Source: Mycobacterium pinniadriaticum (lineage in GTDB: Bacteria > Actinomycetota > Actinomycetes > Mycobacteriales > Mycobacteriaceae). From it: a stretch of 64,000 nt of DNA. Each line of letters starts with the position of its first letter. The first letter of the stretch is position 1. The notes under the pieces are model-generated. The model was not told the DNA's origin and ran no database searches. It was given only the letters and a program-made list of their open reading frames with translations. The DNA lies in the NCBI RefSeq assembly GCF_026242045.1, contig NZ_JAPJDO010000023.1, positions 33,352 through 97,351 of the forward strand. Direction: 5' to 3'. Shown here one piece after another: positions 49,188 to 57,255 of the stretch. The position numbers were made by a program, and so were the translations under genes.

Positions 49188-51890
49188 ATGGTCGTGACCG
49201 CGAGCGCTACGGACCAGAAGCCCACACTGTTGCTCTTGGACGGCAATTCGCTGGCGTTCCGGGCCTTCTACGCACTGCCCGCCGAGAACTTCAAGACCAA
49301 GAACGGGCTGACCACCAACGCGGTGTACGGGTTCACCGCCATGCTGATCAACCTGCTGCGCGACGAGCAGCCCACCCACGTCGCCGCGGCGTTCGACGTG
49401 TCCCGGCAGACGTTCCGCGCCGAGCGCTTTCCCGAATACAAGGCCAACCGGTCCTCGACGCCCGACGAGTTCCGCGGCCAGATCGAAATCACCAAGGAGG
49501 TGCTGGCCGCGCTCGGCATCACCGTGCTGGCCGAGCCCGGCTTCGAGGCCGACGACATCATCGCCACGCTGGCCACCCAGGCCGAGCAGGAGGCCTTTCG
49601 GGTGCTGGTGGTCACCGGCGACCGGGACTCGCTGCAACTCGTCAGTCCCGACGTGACCGTCCTCTACCCCCGCAAGGGCGTCAGCGATCTGACCCGGTTC
49701 ACCCCGGACGCGGTGGTGGAGAAGTACGGCCTGACTCCGGCGCAATATCCTGACTTCGCGGCGCTGCGCGGCGACCCGAGCGACAACCTGCCCGGCATCC
49801 CGGGGGTGGGGGAGAAGACCGCGGCGAAGTGGATCCTGGAGTACGGCTCGCTGCAGGGACTGGTCGACAACGTCGACACCGTGCGCGGCAAGGTCGGCGA
49901 CTCGCTGCGGGACAACCTGTCCAGCGTCGTCCTCAACCGGGAGCTCACCGACCTGGTCAAGGACGTTCCGCTGGCCCAGACCCCCGATACCTTGAGGCTG
50001 CAGCCCTGGGACCGCGACCAGATTCACCGGCTGTTCGACGATCTCGAGTTCCGGGTGCTGCGCGATCGGCTGTTCGACACCCTGGCCGCCGTTGAACCCG
50101 AGGTGGACGAGGGCTTCGACGTCCGCGGCGGGGCGCTGGAACCCGGCGCGGTGGCAGCCTGGCTGGCCGAGCATGCCACCGGAGGGCGCTCCGGCGTCGC
50201 GGTGGTCGGCACCCATCAGGTCTACGACGGGGACGCGACCGCGCTCGCGATCGCCACCCCCGACGGGGACGGCGCCTACCTCGACACCGCCCGCCTGACA
50301 CCCGACGACGAGGCCGCGCTTGGAGCATGGTTGGCCGACGCCGACGCTCCGAAGGTGTTGCACGAAGCCAAGATCGCGATGCACGACTTGGCCGGCCGGG
50401 GCTGGCAACTGGCCGGCGTCACCTCCGACACCGCGCTGGCGGCCTATCTGGTGCGTCCCGGCCAGCGCAGCTTCGCCCTCGACGACCTGTCCCTGCGGTA
50501 CCTGCGTCGTGAATTGCGTGCCGACAACCCTGAGCAGCAACAACTTTCGTTGCTCGATGACAGTGACGGCGTCGACGACCAGGCGGTGCAGACCGTCATC
50601 CTGCGGGCCCGCGCGGTCGCCGACCTGGCCGACGCGCTCGACGCGGAGCTGGACCGCATCGACTCGTCGTCGCTGCTGGGTCAGATGGAGCTGCCGGTGC
50701 AGGCGGTGCTGGCGGGGATGGAGACCACGGGCATCGCGGTGGACCTCGACAAGCTCGACACCCTGCAGCGCGAATTCGCCGAGCAGATCCGTATTGCCGC
50801 CGACGCGGCCTACGAGGTGATCGGCAAGCAGATCAACCTGGGTTCTCCCAAACAACTGCAGGTCGTGCTCTTCGACGAGCTCGGCATGCCGAAGACCAAG
50901 CGCACCAAGACCGGCTACACCACCGATGCCGATGCGCTGCAGGGTCTTTTCGAGAAAACCGCACACCCGTTTCTCGGGCATCTGCTGGCCCACCGCGACG
51001 CCACCCGGCTCAAGGTCACCGTCGACGGACTGCTGAAGTCGGTGGCCGCCGACGGGCGGATCCACACCACGTTCAACCAGACCATCGCAGCCACCGGGCG
51101 GCTCTCGTCGACCGAGCCGAACCTGCAGAACATTCCGATCCGCACCGACGCCGGCCGGCAGATCCGCGACGCATTCATCGTGGGCGACGGCTACGCCGAG
51201 CTGATGACCGCGGACTACAGCCAGATCGAGATGCGGATCATGGCGCACCTGTCCAAGGACGAGGGGCTCATCGAGGCGTTCAATACCGGGGAGGACCTGC
51301 ACTCCTTTGTCGCATCCCGGGCCTTCGGGGTGCCGATCGACGAGGTCACGCCCGAGTTGCGGCGCCGGGTCAAGGCGATGTCGTACGGACTGGCCTACGG
51401 GTTGAGCGCCTACGGACTGGCGTCCCAGCTGAAGATCTCCACCGAAGAGGCCAAGGTCCAGATGGACCAGTACTTCGCCCGGTTCGGCGGCGTGCGCGAC
51501 TACCTGCGCGACATCGTCGACCAGGCCCGCAAGGACGGCTACACCTCGACGGTGTTCGGCCGGCGCCGCTACCTGCCCGAGTTGGACAGCAGCAACCGGC
51601 AGGTCCGCGAAGCGGCTGAACGGGCCGCGCTCAATGCCCCGATCCAGGGCAGCGCCGCCGACATCATCAAGGTCGCGATGATCCGCGTCGACGAGGCACT
51701 GCGCAGCTCCGGGCTGGCGTCGCGGATGCTCCTGCAGGTGCACGACGAGCTGCTGTTCGAAGTGGCCGAGGGGGAGCGCGACGCCGTCGAGGAGCTGGTG
51801 CGCGACAAGATGGGTGCCGCTTATCCACTCGACGTCGCCCTGGAGGTGTCGGTGGGCTACGGCCGCAGCTGGGACACGGCGGCGCATTAG
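49188..51890 (+). CDS. polA: DNA polymerase I
   Basis: A 900-residue family-A polymerase for Okazaki processing and repair. Residues about 1-300: 5'-3' exonuclease (LLLDGNSLAFRAFYALP, FEADDIIATLA, RGDPSDNLPGIPGVGEKTA). Residues about 310-490: degenerate 3'-5' exonuclease-like domain lacking the usual DEDD metal set. Residues about 520-900: polymerase with DYSQIEMR (motif A), the O-helix RRRVKAMSYGLAYG and HDE in LQVHDELLFE. The ATG at 49188 was chosen; longer in-frame readings start in the upstream gene. The stop lies in the first copy of a 31-bp tandem repeat. Confidence 0.97.
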   Translation: MVVTASATDQKPTLLLLDGNSLAFRAFYALPAENFKTKNGLTTNAVYGFTAMLINLLRDEQPTHVAAAFDVSRQTFRAERFPEYKANRSSTPDEFRGQIEITKEVLAALGITVLAEPGFEADDIIATLATQAEQEAFRVLVVTGDRDSLQLVSPDVTVLYPRKGVSDLTRFTPDAVVEKYGLTPAQYPDFAALRGDPSDNLPGIPGVGEKTAAKWILEYGSLQGLVDNVDTVRGKVGDSLRDNLSSVVLNRELTDLVKDVPLAQTPDTLRLQPWDRDQIHRLFDDLEFRVLRDRLFDTLAAVEPEVDEGFDVRGGALEPGAVAAWLAEHATGGRSGVAVVGTHQVYDGDATALAIATPDGDGAYLDTARLTPDDEAALGAWLADADAPKVLHEAKIAMHDLAGRGWQLAGVTSDTALAAYLVRPGQRSFALDDLSLRYLRRELRADNPEQQQLSLLDDSDGVDDQAVQTVILRARAVADLADALDAELDRIDSSSLLGQMELPVQAVLAGMETTGIAVDLDKLDTLQREFAEQIRIAADAAYEVIGKQINLGSPKQLQVVLFDELGMPKTKRTKTGYTTDADALQGLFEKTAHPFLGHLLAHRDATRLKVTVDGLLKSVAADGRIHTTFNQTIAATGRLSSTEPNLQNIPIRTDAGRQIRDAFIVGDGYAELMTADYSQIEMRIMAHLSKDEGLIEAFNTGEDLHSFVASRAFGVPIDEVTPELRRRVKAMSYGLAYGLSAYGLASQLKISTEEAKVQMDQYFARFGGVRDYLRDIVDQARKDGYTSTVFGRRRYLPELDSSNRQVREAAERAALNAPIQGSAADIIKVAMIRVDEALRSSGLASRMLLQVHDELLFEVAEGERDAVEELVRDKMGAAYPLDVALEVSVGYGRSWDTAAH

Positions 51891-51996
51891 TCGCCGCCCA
51901 GCGGCTCCGGCGGCGCATTAGTCGCCGCCCAGCGGCTCCGGCGGCGCATTAGTCGCCGCCCAGCGGCTCCGGCGGCGCATTAGTCGCCGCCCAGCG
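51878..51996. repeat. 31-bp tandem repeat of hairpins at the polA 3' end (about 3.8 copies)
   Basis: Copies start at 51878, 51909, 51940 and 51971 and are identical; the last diverges at 51997. Each has the stem GGCGGCG / CGCCGCC around the loop CATTAGT, so each can form a 7-bp GC hairpin. The first copy includes the end of polA and its TAG stop, and each further copy repeats that TAG. The array fills the whole gap to the convergent protease gene, and likely acts as a bidirectional terminator; it resembles mycobacterial VNTR loci. Confidence 0.9.
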
Positions 51997-51998
51997 CG

Positions 51999-53141
51999 TC
52001 AGCCCACCGGTGGGCGGTAGCCGTTGAGCCAGTGCAGCACCGGCCCGGCGGCGGTCCGCGCGGCGACGACACCGTCGACCTCGAGCTGCTGCAGCGCGAA
52101 CACCCTGGCGTCGCCGAAACCGCGGTCGATGCGGTCCCGCACGAATGCCAGCTCGACGACCTGGATGGCGAACTTCCTGACCCCACGGGCGGCGGGCCGC
52201 CCGCTATACCCGGTGACGGCGGTGATCACCTGCTTACGGGTACGGATCGACCCGAGCCAGCCGGCCTCGGCCGGGGTGACCAGACCGGCGGCGACCATGC
52301 CGGGCAGCTTCTCGGCGACGATGCGTTGTTCGCGCCGGCGGCTGCGCACGGCCAGTGTGATCGCCAGGGCGAACACCGGCATCATCCACACCACGTACAG
52401 CCCGAAGTAGGCGCCCGGGCCCAGCAGGGCCGAGCCGTTCCACAACCCGTGCATGATCACCGCGGCGAGGTAGCCGAGCAGTATCCAGCCAACCTTGGCC
52501 AGCCAATTCCGTTGTTGCAGAGCGAAATACACGCCGATCGCAATGAATGTGGTGAACAGTGGATGGGCGAACGGTCCCATGATGAGGCGCATCGCCGCGG
52601 TGACCAGCGAGTCGGCGAGCGTCGCGCCGTCGGAGATGTAGAAGATGTCCTCCAGCCAGGCGAACCCGACGGCGGTCACACCCGCGTAGACCAGGCAGTC
52701 GGTCAGCGAATTGAGTTCGTTGCGGCGCGCGCCGGTCATCATCAGCAGTAGGAACAGGCCCTTGGCGGCTTCCTCGATCACCGGCGCGCCGAACGCGATG
52801 GTGACCGGGCTGGCGTCGGCCCCGCCGGTGTTCACCGCCGCGTCGACGAGCATTTCCAGTGCCACCGAAACCACCACCGCCACCGATGCACCCCACAAGA
52901 AGGCCAGGATCAGCAGGCTTGGCGGTTCGGGCTCCCAGCGGTCGAGCCAGAGATAGGCCAGCAGTACCAGGCTCATCGCCACGGTGGACAGGATGAAGCC
53001 GAGTGCGGTTCCGGCCGGGTTCACCGCGGTCAGCAGGATCAGGATCAGCCCGGCGATGGTGCCGAGGATGATGATGATCGCCAGGGGCGCGCCGGCCTTG
53101 CGGATCGGCCGGGGCAGCGGCGGCGGGAAGGCGTAGGACAC
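51999..53141 (-). CDS. PrsW-family intramembrane metalloprotease
   Basis: A 380-residue protein with about eight hydrophobic segments. PrsW active-site motifs are present: EEAAKG (EE-x-x-K), FAWLEDIFY (F-x-x-x-E-D), HPLFTTFIAIGVYFAL and the late MHGLWN. In Bacillus the relative cleaves an anti-sigma factor; the target here is unknown. The C-terminal 120 residues are hydrophilic and cytoplasmic. GTG start. Convergent with polA and divergent from rpsA. Confidence 0.85.
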   Translation of the reverse strand: MSYAFPPPLPRPIRKAGAPLAIIIILGTIAGLILILLTAVNPAGTALGFILSTVAMSLVLLAYLWLDRWEPEPPSLLILAFLWGASVAVVVSVALEMLVDAAVNTGGADASPVTIAFGAPVIEEAAKGLFLLLMMTGARRNELNSLTDCLVYAGVTAVGFAWLEDIFYISDGATLADSLVTAAMRLIMGPFAHPLFTTFIAIGVYFALQQRNWLAKVGWILLGYLAAVIMHGLWNGSALLGPGAYFGLYVVWMMPVFALAITLAVRSRRREQRIVAEKLPGMVAAGLVTPAEAGWLGSIRTRKQVITAVTGYSGRPAARGVRKFAIQVVELAFVRDRIDRGFGDARVFALQQLEVDGVVAARTAAGPVLHWLNGYRPPVG

Positions 53142-53191
53142 CAGAGCAGGTTAGTCGGGGCGGGGCATACAGCCGCCTCGCAGACTCGGGT

Positions 53192-53221
53192 TTGTCCAGC
53201 GTGTGCCCAGTCGAGTAGGCT
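53192..53221 (+). promoter_or_regulatory. Likely rpsA promoter
   Basis: TTGTCC (53192-53197) and TAGGCT (53216-53221) with an 18-bp spacer, about 98 bp before the rpsA start. Confidence 0.5.
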
Positions 53222-53246
53222 CGTTCGGTACCTGTGTGCATTTTGC

Positions 53247-53271
53247 GGGTACACCACCGGGGGTGTAGCCC
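53247..53271 (+). promoter_or_regulatory. Leader hairpin upstream of rpsA
   Basis: GGGTACACC pairs with GGTGTAGCCC (one bulge) in the untranslated leader, 48 bp before the start. S1 autoregulates its mRNA in other bacteria, so this is a candidate control structure; it could also be incidental. Confidence 0.35.
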
Positions 53272-53318
53272 CAAAGTACTGTCCCTACGACCAAACCTGT
53301 CCGGAGCAACCCAGCAAT

Positions 53319-54767
53319 ATGCCCAGTCCCACCGTCACCTCGCCGCAAGTAGCCGTCAACGACATCGGCTCGAGCGAGGACTTCCTCGCCGCCATCGACA
53401 AAACCATCAAATACTTCAACGATGGCGACATCGTCGAAGGCACCATCGTCAAGGTTGACCGGGACGAGGTTCTCCTCGACATCGGCTACAAGACCGAGGG
53501 TGTCATCCCGTCTCGCGAACTTTCCATCAAGCACGACGTCGACCCCAATGAGGTCGTTTCCGTGGGTGATGAGGTCGAGGCCCTGGTTCTCACCAAGGAG
53601 GACAAAGAGGGCCGCCTGATCCTGTCCAAGAAGCGCGCCCAGTACGAGCGCGCCTGGGGCACCATCGAGGCGCTCAAGGAGAAGGACGAGGCCGTCAAGG
53701 GCACCGTCATCGAGGTCGTCAAGGGCGGCCTGATCCTCGATATCGGCCTGCGCGGCTTCCTGCCGGCATCGCTGGTCGAGATGCGTCGCGTGCGTGATCT
53801 GCAGCCGTACATCGGCAAGGAGATCGAAGCCAAGATCATCGAGCTGGACAAGAACCGCAACAACGTGGTGCTGAGCCGCCGCGCGTGGCTGGAGCAGACC
53901 CAGTCCGAGGTGCGGAGTGAGTTCCTCAATCAGCTGCAGAAGGGCGCCATCCGCAAGGGTGTCGTGTCCTCGATCGTCAACTTCGGCGCGTTCGTCGACC
54001 TCGGCGGTGTGGACGGCCTGGTGCACGTCTCCGAGTTGTCCTGGAAGCACATCGATCACCCGTCCGAGGTGGTTCAGGTGGGCGACGAGGTCACCGTCGA
54101 GGTGCTCGACGTCGACATGGACCGCGAGCGGGTTTCGTTGTCGCTGAAGGCGACTCAGGAAGATCCGTGGCGGCATTTCGCCCGGACCCACGCGATCGGC
54201 CAGATCGTGCCGGGCAAGGTCACCAAGTTGGTGCCGTTCGGTGCGTTCGTCCGCGTCGAGGAGGGCATCGAGGGTCTGGTGCACATCTCCGAGCTGGCCG
54301 AGCGCCACGTCGAGGTGCCGGATCAGGTTGTGGCCGTCGGCGACGACGCCATGGTCAAGGTCATCGATATCGACCTGGAGCGGCGCCGCATCTCGCTGAG
54401 CCTCAAGCAGGCCAACGAGGACTACACCGAGGAGTTCGACCCCTCGAAGTACGGCATGGCCGACAGCTACGACGAGGCGGGCAACTACATCTTCCCCGAG
54501 GGCTTCGACGCCGAGACGAACGAATGGCTCGAGGGCTTCGACAAGCAGCGCACCGAGTGGGAGGCCCGCTACGCCGAGGCCGAGCGCCGGCACAAGATGC
54601 ACACCACCCAGATGGAGAAGTTCGCCGCCGCCGAGGCGGCCGCGGCCGAGCGCCCGGCGGCCAACGGCTCCTCGTCGTCGTCGAGCTCGGGTGAGTCGGC
54701 CGGCGGTTCGCTGGCCAGCGACGCCCAGCTCGCGGCTCTCCGCGAGAAGCTGGCGGGCAACGCCTGA
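53319..54767 (+). CDS. rpsA: 30S ribosomal protein S1
   Basis: A 482-residue protein with four S1 RNA-binding domains starting near residues 35, 120, 210 and 295 (GDIVEGTIVKVDRDEVLLDIGYKTEG, VKGTVIEVVKGGLILDIGLRGFLPAS, RKGVVSSIVNFGAFVDLGGVDGLVHVSELS, VPGKVTKLVPFGAFVRVEEGIEGLVHISELA). The C-terminal 100 residues are acidic then Ser-rich and disordered. It binds mRNA for translation initiation and, in mycobacteria, has been connected with trans-translation. GGAG lies 12 bases before the ATG. Confidence 0.97.
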   Translation: MPSPTVTSPQVAVNDIGSSEDFLAAIDKTIKYFNDGDIVEGTIVKVDRDEVLLDIGYKTEGVIPSRELSIKHDVDPNEVVSVGDEVEALVLTKEDKEGRLILSKKRAQYERAWGTIEALKEKDEAVKGTVIEVVKGGLILDIGLRGFLPASLVEMRRVRDLQPYIGKEIEAKIIELDKNRNNVVLSRRAWLEQTQSEVRSEFLNQLQKGAIRKGVVSSIVNFGAFVDLGGVDGLVHVSELSWKHIDHPSEVVQVGDEVTVEVLDVDMDRERVSLSLKATQEDPWRHFARTHAIGQIVPGKVTKLVPFGAFVRVEEGIEGLVHISELAERHVEVPDQVVAVGDDAMVKVIDIDLERRRISLSLKQANEDYTEEFDPSKYGMADSYDEAGNYIFPEGFDAETNEWLEGFDKQRTEWEARYAEAERRHKMHTTQMEKFAAAEAAAAERPAANGSSSSSSSGESAGGSLASDAQLAALREKLAGNA

Positions 54768-54792
54768 TCGGGCTGCCTGACAACTCCATTCG

Positions 54793-55989
54793 ATGCTGCG
54801 CATCGGTTTAACCGGCGGTATCGGCGCCGGCAAGTCGACGGTGTCCGCCACATTCTCGGAATGTGGCGGCATCGTCGTCGATGGGGACGTCATCTCCCGC
54901 GAGGTCGTCGAACCCGGTACCGAAGGGCTGGCCAAGCTCGTCGACGCATTCGGATCCCACATCCTGCTGCCCGACGGTGCGCTGGACCGCCCGGCTCTGG
55001 CCGCGATCGCGTTCAGCGACGAGGAGAAGCGCCAGACGCTCAATGGAATCGTGCACCCGCTGGTGGCGCACCGGAGGTCGGAACTGATCGCCGCCGCGGC
55101 CGAAGACGCGGTGATCGTCGAGGACATCCCGCTGCTGGTCGAATCGCAGATGGCGCCGATGTTCCCGCTGGTGGTGATCGTGCACGCCGATCCCGAGGAG
55201 CGGGTCAAGCGGCTGGTCGAATACCGCGGGTTCACCGAGGCCGACGCTCGGGCCCGGATCGCCGCGCAGGCGACGGATGAGCAGCGACGGCTGGTCGCCG
55301 ACGTCTGGCTGGACAACCACGGGACCCCGGGCGAGCTGGTCGAGCGGGCCCGCGAGCTCTGGTATCAGCGCATCGTGCCGTTCGCGCACAACCTCGCCAC
55401 CGGCACCCCCGTTCCGGGCTCCACCGAGGTGGTAGCGGCCGACCCCAGCTGGCCCGACCAGGCCCGCCGGATTCTGGCGCGGTTGAACACCACGTGCGGG
55501 CACCGGGCCGTGCGCATCGATCACATCGGGTCGACGGCGGTGCCGGGAATGGACGCCAAGGACGTCATCGACATCCAGGTGACTGTCGCCTCCCTTGAGC
55601 TCGCCGACGAACTCGCGGCCGACCTGCTGCGAGCCGGCTATCCCCGGGTCGGGTCGATCACCACCGACGTGCCCAAGCCCGGTACCGATCCGGCGTCGCC
55701 CGGCGCCAATACGGCACTGTGGCGCAAGCGTTTTCACGCATCCGGGGATCCGGGACGGCCGACCAATGTGCACATCAGGGTGGACGGCTGGCCTAACCAG
55801 CGGTTCGCGCTGCTGTTCGTGGACTGGCTGACCGCCAACCCCGGCGTGCGGGCCGATTATCTCGCGGTCAAGCATGCGGCGGCACGGAATCCCGACGTGG
55901 GCGGGTACGCCAGCGCCAAGGAGCCGTGGTTCCTGGATGCCTACCGGCGGGCGTGGGCGTGGGCCGATATGACGGGTTGGCGTCCCTGA
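54793..55989 (+). CDS. coaE: Dephospho-CoA kinase fused to a GrpB/UPF0157 domain
   Basis: A 398-residue protein. Residues about 1-200: dephospho-CoA kinase with Walker A GGIGAGKST, DGDVISREVVEPG and the lid YRGFTEADARARIAAQATDEQR; it makes CoA from dephospho-CoA and ATP. Residues about 215-398: GrpB domain (RAVRIDHIGSTAVPGMDAKDVIDIQV, nucleotidyltransferase-like), of unclear role. The fusion is normal for mycobacteria (Rv1631). It starts 25 bp after rpsA. Confidence 0.95.
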   Translation: MLRIGLTGGIGAGKSTVSATFSECGGIVVDGDVISREVVEPGTEGLAKLVDAFGSHILLPDGALDRPALAAIAFSDEEKRQTLNGIVHPLVAHRRSELIAAAAEDAVIVEDIPLLVESQMAPMFPLVVIVHADPEERVKRLVEYRGFTEADARARIAAQATDEQRRLVADVWLDNHGTPGELVERARELWYQRIVPFAHNLATGTPVPGSTEVVAADPSWPDQARRILARLNTTCGHRAVRIDHIGSTAVPGMDAKDVIDIQVTVASLELADELAADLLRAGYPRVGSITTDVPKPGTDPASPGANTALWRKRFHASGDPGRPTNVHIRVDGWPNQRFALLFVDWLTANPGVRADYLAVKHAAARNPDVGGYASAKEPWFLDAYRRAWAWADMTGWRP

Positions 55990-55999
55990 GAGTCGGGCG

Positions 56000-56596
56000 T
56001 TACGCCACCGGCGCGACGGGCGGCGGCGGAGCGTCCGGCATGGCGGGGTCGGCCGGAACCGCGGCCGGGTCGGCCGGAATCGTGTTGGGCACCCCGGCCA
56101 CCGGCGCCTCGCAGGTCAGCGCGCCGTAGTCGGGGTCGTCCTTGACGGGCAGCACTCGCGGCGCGATGAAGTCGTCGGCCTGGGCGACGAGCGCGTCGTC
56201 GACGAGGATCTCGCAGTGCAGGTTGGCCGAGTAGGGCCACTGGATCGAGACCCGGACGTCGGCCTGTCCGGTCTCCGGCAGAACGGTGTTGGCCTCGAAG
56301 ACCCGGCCGGGCACCATTGTCGGGTTGGCGGTCTGGGTCTGGTCGTCCTGGGCGGCGTAGCTGATCGTCGCTCCCCGCGAGACACCGTCGATGCGGGCCC
56401 GGTAGGTGATGTTGTGCAGCACCGGCGGGCCGGCTTCCTCGGAGGAGACAGGCGTTTGCTCGGAGGAGACAGGCGTGGGGGCGGGGGTGGGCGCCGGCAC
56501 CGGCTCGGCCTGCGCGACAGCCGCTGTTAACTGGGATCCCACGGCCAGGGCGGCGACGACGACGATCGCCGGCCATCCACGCTTGATGGGGCTCAT
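56000..56596 (-). CDS. Secreted protein with Pro-rich linker
   Basis: A 198-residue protein with a signal peptide (RGWPAIVVVAALAVGSQLTAAVAQA, cleavage probably after AQA), a Pro/Thr linker holding a small duplication (PVSSEQTPVSSEE), and a beta-sandwich-like domain (VLHNITYRARIDGVSRGATISYAAQDD, VRVSIQWPYSANLHCEILVDDALVAQ) ending with a Pro-rich tail. The strand pattern and Cys pair recall the extracellular domain of MmpS-type proteins, but this is a weak likeness. Start at 56596 chosen for the signal peptide. Confidence 0.75.
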   Translation of the reverse strand: MSPIKRGWPAIVVVAALAVGSQLTAAVAQAEPVPAPTPAPTPVSSEQTPVSSEEAGPPVLHNITYRARIDGVSRGATISYAAQDDQTQTANPTMVPGRVFEANTVLPETGQADVRVSIQWPYSANLHCEILVDDALVAQADDFIAPRVLPVKDDPDYGALTCEAPVAGVPNTIPADPAAVPADPAMPDAPPPPVAPVA

Positions 56597-56655
56597 GCGT
56601 AGCGAGACTACTCGTTCGGTACCGCGCTGCCGATTCGTTGCCGGCCAGCCGCCCT

Positions 56656-57183
56656 TCAGCGCCAGGTCAGCGGCATTCCGACGGTGGCCAACCAAGCGTT
56701 GAGGTCATGGTCGTGCCGCGCCAGGCCCTCGACGGCGACGACGGTCCGCTGCAGGGCCGATTCGGCGAGTTCGGTGCTCAGCAGGCCTTCGCGGTGGGCG
56801 GCGAAAAGCTCGTCGGCGTCGACGAGCTCGGTGCGGTCCCCGGTGTAGACCACCAGGTCGAGGTAATGGTCCTCGGCGTGCCAGGCGGATTCACCCACCG
56901 TGATGTGCCCGATGTCGAGGTAATAGTCCTGCGGGCGTTCGTGGCCGGGGTTGAAGTGGAAGACGTTGGCCCGTAGTCCCAGCGATGGCAGCAGCCACGA
57001 CTCCAGGTAGTGGAACTGGGCGCGACCCGGGGTCGGGCGGGCCATGTAGAGCCCCCACGGCGTGACCCGGTATTCCTCGACCGCGCGAACGATGCCCTTG
57101 GGGTCGGTATTGGTGTATCCGACCAGGTCGAACGTCTCCCTCTTGGGCGGGTGGACGGCTGTTGTCCCCGGCGGTTCGGCCAC
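56656..57183 (-). CDS. DUF402 protein, Rv1632c-type
   Basis: A 175-residue protein. DUF402 features: LVGYTNTDPKGIVRAVEEYRVTPWGLYMARPTP, FHYLESWLLPSLGLRANVFHFNPGHE, DYYLDIGHI and HAEDHYLDLVVYTG with metal-binding acidic residues in DYYLDIG and DADELF. Relatives hydrolyse nucleoside phosphates or related compounds. GTG start 57183 is not well supported by a ribosome binding site. It lies divergent from uvrB, as Rv1632c does. Confidence 0.82.
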   Translation of the reverse strand: MAEPPGTTAVHPPKRETFDLVGYTNTDPKGIVRAVEEYRVTPWGLYMARPTPGRAQFHYLESWLLPSLGLRANVFHFNPGHERPQDYYLDIGHITVGESAWHAEDHYLDLVVYTGDRTELVDADELFAAHREGLLSTELAESALQRTVVAVEGLARHDHDLNAWLATVGMPLTWR

Positions 57184-57255
57184 GGCGTCAGCGTACGGGT
57201 TGGTCCCCGCCCGGCAGGAATGAATGTGTCGGTGGGGGCGCTTAACCTGAACGCT

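Noticed and set aside
48993..51887. 964-residue open frame antisense to polA
   Set aside because: It mirrors polA exactly, has no start signal or domain, and its composition (Arg, Gly, Val, His) is that of a GC-rich antisense frame.
51878..51996. CRISPR array
   Set aside because: The 31-bp units are contiguous without unique spacers and there are no cas genes; it is a tandem repeat.
53151..55316. 721-residue open frame antisense to rpsA and coaE
   Set aside because: Covers two essential genes on the other strand and has low-complexity content only.
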